Shown here: positions 6,701 through 9,883 of the stretch, one piece after another
Position numbering within the stretch: the first letter of the stretch is position 1
Layout of the letters: each line of letters begins with the position of its first letter
Assembly (NCBI GenBank): GCA_964512765.1
Contig: CAZEKF010000029.1
Span: forward strand, 1 to 9,883
Direction of reading: 5' to 3'
Origin: GW2011-AR15 sp964512765
Lineage (GTDB): Archaea > Nanobdellota > Nanobdellia > Woesearchaeales > GW2011-AR15
DNA length: 9,883 nucleotides
Notes under the pieces: generated by a model
Databases searched by the model: none
What the model was told of the DNA's origin: nothing
Seen by the model: the letters and a program-made list of their open reading frames with translations, nothing else
Position numbers and translations under genes: made by a program

Positions 6701-9700
6701 GGAGAAAATAATAAAGCTCTATTAAAACTTATAGACGACGAGGAATTTGCTCAATACCAAGAACTTATGAAACATCTTAAGTCTGGGGGTACGATGACGG
6801 AACCTCTGCAGAGAAGTATAAATGCACTTGCAGAAAAATCGTTACTTGTTCAAATAGAGAGGGCTAAGGGAATAATAACAGATGAAGAAGCTAGAATTAA
6901 AGACCTTCATAAGGGAATTACTGGAGATGGTTCAGCTCCAACATCAGAACGTTTAGCAATTCTAGAAGCTAGTGCTACTGATAGAAAAATAAAAGCAGAA
7001 CAAGACCTATTTACTCTTAGAGAGAAAGCATACAATTTAGTAAAGAAAGGCAGAACTGAAGAACAACTAGTAATAGAGTTTAATAAAGTTAATGCTAGAA
7101 AAATGTATGAGAATGAATTAACTTATGCAACTCAAATAGCTGCGTTTAAATTCAAAATCTCAGAGTATGATAAGTTTGGAGTATCTGCTGTTAAAACTAA
7201 GGCACTTTATCAGCAGGCTATATTAGAGATTGAGAAAGAGTCTTTACAGCAGAAGATTAAGCTTGGGGACTTTGAAGAAGGTACTGCTGAATATAAGAAT
7301 GCTGTAGAGCAAATAAATCTATTAACTGCTAAAATTAAACAAGCTGGAAAAACAGCTGTACAAGAAGGTCAACACATTAATCAAATGTTTGGAACTCTGT
7401 ATAAGTTATCTGATCAAATTAGTGATAAATTAGATGACTCAGTTATGGGCAATACTATAGATTTCAAGAAGTGGAAAGCAGATACTATAACTAAAGAATT
7501 CTTTAAATTTAAAAATGCTTTAGATGAGACATTTAAAGACACTGAACAAGTAGCCTTTAATTTAGATATGCTTAAAGTAAAATTCGGCTCATTAGGAGAA
7601 GAAGCAGAGAAAGCTTTGAAAGGCTCTTTTATGAAGAAATTCAGATTAGCCTTCCCAGACGAAAAAGAATATAAAAATATCGCTAAATGGGTTAAACTTG
7701 CTACTACAGCTCAAGGTAAAGAAATCACTTCTAGACACGAAGTCCTAAATGAAGAGAAAAACTTTATAGATACTCAAAAAAGTCATTTCCACGAGCATGA
7801 AGATCTTTTAGCTCTTAGAAAGAAGATGGCAGATTGGGATGATAAAATCTCAGATGCTTCATTGACTCGTGAAAAGGAAAAACTAAAATTAAAAGAGATC
7901 CAAACTGAATTAGCTAAAACAGAGCTTGCTCTTATGAAATCCGAATGGAAGGAGATAACTGATTGGCTAGGTGGGGCTATGGTAGGAGTAGCAGACTCTT
8001 TTGGAGATGCTATTAGTGGTTCTATGGCAGACATCTTTATGAATAAGAAGGCCGATAAAGACTGGATAGATAATCTTAGAGAAGATATTGCCCAAGGCTT
8101 TGCTACTTCTGCAGGTGATATAATAGGTAATATAGCTCAAAAGACCGTATTTGGAAACCAGGGGTGGTTAGCATCTGCAGCCGAGGGGTTAGGTGTAGCA
8201 CCAGAGGTTGTCGATACTATGTTCCCTAGAGACGACGTAGAGATTTTAAGAGATAAATTAGAAGAGTTAAGACAGTTAGAAGAGAAGACAAAGAATGCTA
8301 CAGAAGACCTAGTACGAATTACACAAGCAAAATCACAAGGGCTTAATTTAGGTACAGGACTAGATAAAAGGTCTGAAAAACTTACTCAAAGGCTAAGTGG
8401 TGGTTGGGGTGAAAATATTAGGTTCGTTGGAAGCTATTCTTTGGACGAACTTCATGGAGTTACCCCCTTTAAATCTGTAGAAGGCGCTAAGGATAATTGG
8501 AATGCTTCAGTATCTGAGTTTATAAAAGTTCAAAAAGAAGCTAATTCTGATCTATACAACAACCCTGATAAGTACTTTAAAAACTTAGAAGATTTAACAC
8601 TGCGATATGTTCAATCTATAAGCAGAGATGGCATAACGTACGGTGCTCATATTTTAAACGATACTGATATAGAAACTACTAACGTCAGTTCTATACTGCA
8701 TGAAGTACTTCATAAATCTATAGTTATTCCTTTTAAAGAATTTAGTAACTATTTTAAGGGATTAAAAGATACTAAATCGGTGAATGCATTTGATTCTCTT
8801 ATGAGAGTTGAGAAAAAGAAACTAACTACTAGGGAGAAGAAACTTAGCCCGGAAGTACAGAAAGGGATGTTAAATGTAGGAGGGTCTGCTCTTTATAGAA
8901 CTCATGAAGGCATGATCGAAGAGTTCTTCGTTAGGCTTAAGACTATGTATGCCTATATGGAAGCTCCAGAGACCAGAGAAGGTCAAGTACAGCTAGCTAA
9001 GGATTTGATCCCTGACTACTTAGAAAATGAAATGACTCCTGGTTTTGTAAAAGAGCTTGTTGAATCAGTTGTAGATAAAGAAGGCACTAAAGTAGCAAAG
9101 TTATCACAAACAATACTTGACGGAGCCTCTAAAGAACTAGGAGTTCTTGTTAAGATTAAAGACTTACTTTCATCAATATTCCAGAAGCTGGGCTTTGGTG
9201 ACGAAGATAAAAAGGATAAAATTAATCATGATATTGCGCCAAGTAATAATCCTCACTTTGACCCAGATTTTGAAAATAAACAAACAGCTAAACAATTAAA
9301 ATGGTATGATGAGTGGAAGCAAGGGGTAGAAAATGAAAAGATAATCTCTAAGCACCATGGCGAAAAAGGCACTTTAAAGAGAGGCTTATTAGGAGACAAA
9401 GTATACCAAAGTAAGGATATAATGCCTACTGGTAAAAGAATTGTAAAAGAAATATACGATGATATTGATAAGCTTAAAAACTTAGATTACTCTAAAGTTA
9501 CTCAATTCTTCGATGATATACTTAAATTTGTTAGAGGTACTAAGTTAGACTTTGTTACTGGAATGTCTCCTAAAAGTCTAACAGATAGCACTTTATCAGG
9601 AATGGGGTATTTAGGCCCTGGACAAATAGGACCTAAAACGGAAGCTCAAACCTTCTTTGAAAGTTTACAAGAGGGAGGTTCTTTAAAAGTATTAGAGCAA

Positions 9701-9883
9701 AACCCAGATGCGCAGAAAGACTCATATAATGCCAGCGGCGGTATATTAGTTCAGAACCCTTCTTCAGATAATACGGCGGAAAATGTATCTAAAGATTTAA
9801 GAGGGGCTATGGCGTCTAACCTTCATTCACAGATTATGAATGACAATATGAACGCTAGATCTCTGATTACTAATTCTGTAGCT
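3779..9883 (+). CDS. Tail tape measure protein, giant, with embedded metallopeptidase-like domain (3' truncated by window)
   Basis: The frame is open from ATG 3779 to the last base, 2035 codons with no stop, so the C-terminus is missing. Tape measures set tail length, fill the tube lumen and are ejected into the host envelope. N-terminus: IKKTVEINVKDKGVGKATKK, then polar helices. Residues 174-200 (GRNMSDAMDRLTRG onward, to AEPEILDEIG) resemble a stretch common in tape measures. Hydrophobic stretches lie at 291-311, 597-622 and 779-835; the last is long enough for a membrane hairpin, with an alanine run between its halves. About 860-1390 is charged and looks helical or coiled-coil. Residues 1395-1460 (WLGGAMVGVADSFGDAISGS, then a segment with NIAQKTVFG) look like the element usually near a tape measure C-terminus. 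At least 575 more residues follow, with HEVLH at 1641-1645 and EEFF from 1714. Only a weak GGA ribosome binding site precedes the start, so coupling to the chaperone long form is likely. Confidence 0.9.
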   Translation, partial: MADIKKTVEINVKDKGVGKATKKIDRLNDVIDQNKSSTNSATKAGANYDRFMKGASQQSSNMTKNFSKQAQSMQGVLVPAYAEVAARVFALTAAYTALERAADYSILQRGQAAFAASTGKNMAQIAKSIQAASGHMLDFKEASTSAALASTAGLTTKNIIRMTKGARAASVALGRNMSDAMDRLTRGIVKAEPEILDEIGVIIRLDTVYKDFAKSVNKSTSELSEMEKLTARNAAIMGQLEGKFKDIAEQVPTNAFKELSTAVMDLGMSGAGVIASKLSGLVRVLADSEALLISIMALIGRSLLGKMFPFFTKLGDKLDNFTKKLSNLQTRLAAFNKKQLLKGQKDQLNKLAKQKESIYKELVTQAKSMGLLNGTLGGKAFAKEVKAGALQAGKELSKGALKGLTMATKLSLGKIRDGKAAAGTAGMMGMSKKELMALEGILGRLNKTITGIGKATKGTFSVEMLGLVSGLKTGFAKMGVSATTALTSIIDGFRAARVAMQEDELPLKTKLRMFTKQGSKEVLDYYQKQLDTAKGFKQDIADAEAGMGDREKAKWRAEQGGRIRELKKEIKDYSSLVKKLGKVHNSVIARMGAGMGMVVHGLSKGLNSLVMILGSFTMLKWVAEEFLGWSKAAKAAHDAVDALNDSLDQTSKILGKRQKLGKSKDNIAETLAGSLDFRKQKFNLAEQLSLALEEAAGVIDIKRIEDSWYASFIDGLFSAVGEGIADKMNDSISKALTGMAGALDGKMFEDAMAQMNLEQRLSTAFETSQTDSTMASGLWAASGAGLLGIGGWLTGIASAAAAAETSMALLGISLSTTLVSFTGIGIALGGLYVLLTNGSRMWDSWGQTATQKAKEVVDTLRDVNAGILSPEMANEEIQDKFNLSKKEAISLLRTITKIQKDQTAELEKQRNLTQEMFDNIAKLTDQRKSLVNSLFPSSDVKEFSDTYQALIKNLQDPAQNPAEKFMLLKEQGLFGENNKALLKLIDDEEFAQYQELMKHLKSGGTMTEPLQRSINALAEKSLLVQIERAKGIITDEEARIKDLHKGITGDGSAPTSERLAILEASATDRKIKAEQDLFTLREKAYNLVKKGRTEEQLVIEFNKVNARKMYENELTYATQIAAFKFKISEYDKFGVSAVKTKALYQQAILEIEKESLQQKIKLGDFEEGTAEYKNAVEQINLLTAKIKQAGKTAVQEGQHINQMFGTLYKLSDQISDKLDDSVMGNTIDFKKWKADTITKEFFKFKNALDETFKDTEQVAFNLDMLKVKFGSLGEEAEKALKGSFMKKFRLAFPDEKEYKNIAKWVKLATTAQGKEITSRHEVLNEEKNFIDTQKSHFHEHEDLLALRKKMADWDDKISDASLTREKEKLKLKEIQTELAKTELALMKSEWKEITDWLGGAMVGVADSFGDAISGSMADIFMNKKADKDWIDNLREDIAQGFATSAGDIIGNIAQKTVFGNQGWLASAAEGLGVAPEVVDTMFPRDDVEILRDKLEELRQLEEKTKNATEDLVRITQAKSQGLNLGTGLDKRSEKLTQRLSGGWGENIRFVGSYSLDELHGVTPFKSVEGAKDNWNASVSEFIKVQKEANSDLYNNPDKYFKNLEDLTLRYVQSISRDGITYGAHILNDTDIETTNVSSILHEVLHKSIVIPFKEFSNYFKGLKDTKSVNAFDSLMRVEKKKLTTREKKLSPEVQKGMLNVGGSALYRTHEGMIEEFFVRLKTMYAYMEAPETREGQVQLAKDLIPDYLENEMTPGFVKELVESVVDKEGTKVAKLSQTILDGASKELGVLVKIKDLLSSIFQKLGFGDEDKKDKINHDIAPSNNPHFDPDFENKQTAKQLKWYDEWKQGVENEKIISKHHGEKGTLKRGLLGDKVYQSKDIMPTGKRIVKEIYDDIDKLKNLDYSKVTQFFDDILKFVRGTKLDFVTGMSPKSLTDSTLSGMGYLGPGQIGPKTEAQTFFESLQEGGSLKVLEQNPDAQKDSYNASGGILVQNPSSDNTAENVSKDLRGAMASNLHSQIMNDNMNARSLITNSVA
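8423..9196 (+). other. Putative zinc metallopeptidase domain inside the tape measure (residues about 1549-1806)
   Basis: HEVLH (1641-1645; H codons at 8699 and 8711, E codon at 8702) matches the HExxH zinc-binding motif. It is preceded by a strand-like stretch, GITYGAHILND, and an SSIL helix start. A candidate third ligand, Glu 1714 or 1715, lies in GMIEEFFVRL about 70 residues on. A hydrophobic and basic helix, KIKDLLSSIFQKLGF (1792-1806), closes the unit. The order HExxH, then EEF, then a helix ending in LG is one I associate with metallopeptidase domains of phage polyvalent proteins, from memory and not from a search. The residue after the second His is Lys, which departs from the strict HExxH consensus, so activity is uncertain. 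Confidence 0.5.

Noticed and set aside
4165..8034. Several open frames of 83-197 codons on the - strand opposite the tape measure, and one of 73 codons (2469-2690) opposite the tube gene.
   Set aside because: They are antisense shadows of well-supported + strand genes, with Ser/Pro/Ile-rich translations, no phage-like motifs and no operon logic.

Overview
The window is a stretch of a long-tailed phage or prophage tail-morphogenesis operon, read entirely on the + strand. The gene order matches the lambda Z-U-V-G/GT-H series: a neck or tail-completion-like protein (56-1228), a tail terminator-like protein (1228-1662), a major tail tube protein (1726-2841), a tail assembly chaperone with a -1 frameshifted long form (2908-3360 and 2908-3776), and a very large tape measure protein that starts at 3779 and is still open at the last base (at least 2035 codons). 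A short 3' end of one more upstream gene lies at 1-56. The DNA is AT-rich, with AGA and TTA codons frequent, and most genes have clear Shine-Dalgarno sequences. The host cannot be named from this window. The T5-like character of the tube and tape measure fits a phage of a Gram-negative bacterium, but that is inference.

Layout. The genes are packed tightly: there are 1-base stop/start overlaps at 56 (TAGTG) and 1228 (TAATG), and only 2 bases separate the chaperone long form from the tape measure. The two breaks are a 63-base leader with a strong ribosome binding site before the tube gene, and a 66-base gap after it. That second gap holds a textbook intrinsic terminator (11 bp stem, ATAA loop, six T). 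The terminator is well placed to make the abundant tube protein in excess over the downstream chaperones and tape measure.

How the genes work together. The tape measure and the G/GT chaperones form the scaffold on which tube subunits polymerise. The terminator protein caps the tube at the head-proximal end, and the Z-like protein probably completes the neck. The chaperone pair is made by -1 slippage on A AAT TTT at 3339-3345, which carries ribosomes past the stop at 3358-3360 into a 143-residue extension.

Most notable points. The tape measure has a hydrophobic, repeat-like element typical of tape measure C-termini at about residues 1395-1460, yet continues for at least 575 more residues. That extension includes an HExxH motif (residues 1641-1645) and an EEF motif about 70 residues later, which suggests an embedded zinc metallopeptidase domain. 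The tube protein shows an internal duplication, as expected of T5 pb6-type tubes built from trimers. No RNA genes, CRISPR arrays, insertion sequences or attachment sites were seen, and no non-coding stretch exceeds 70 bases.
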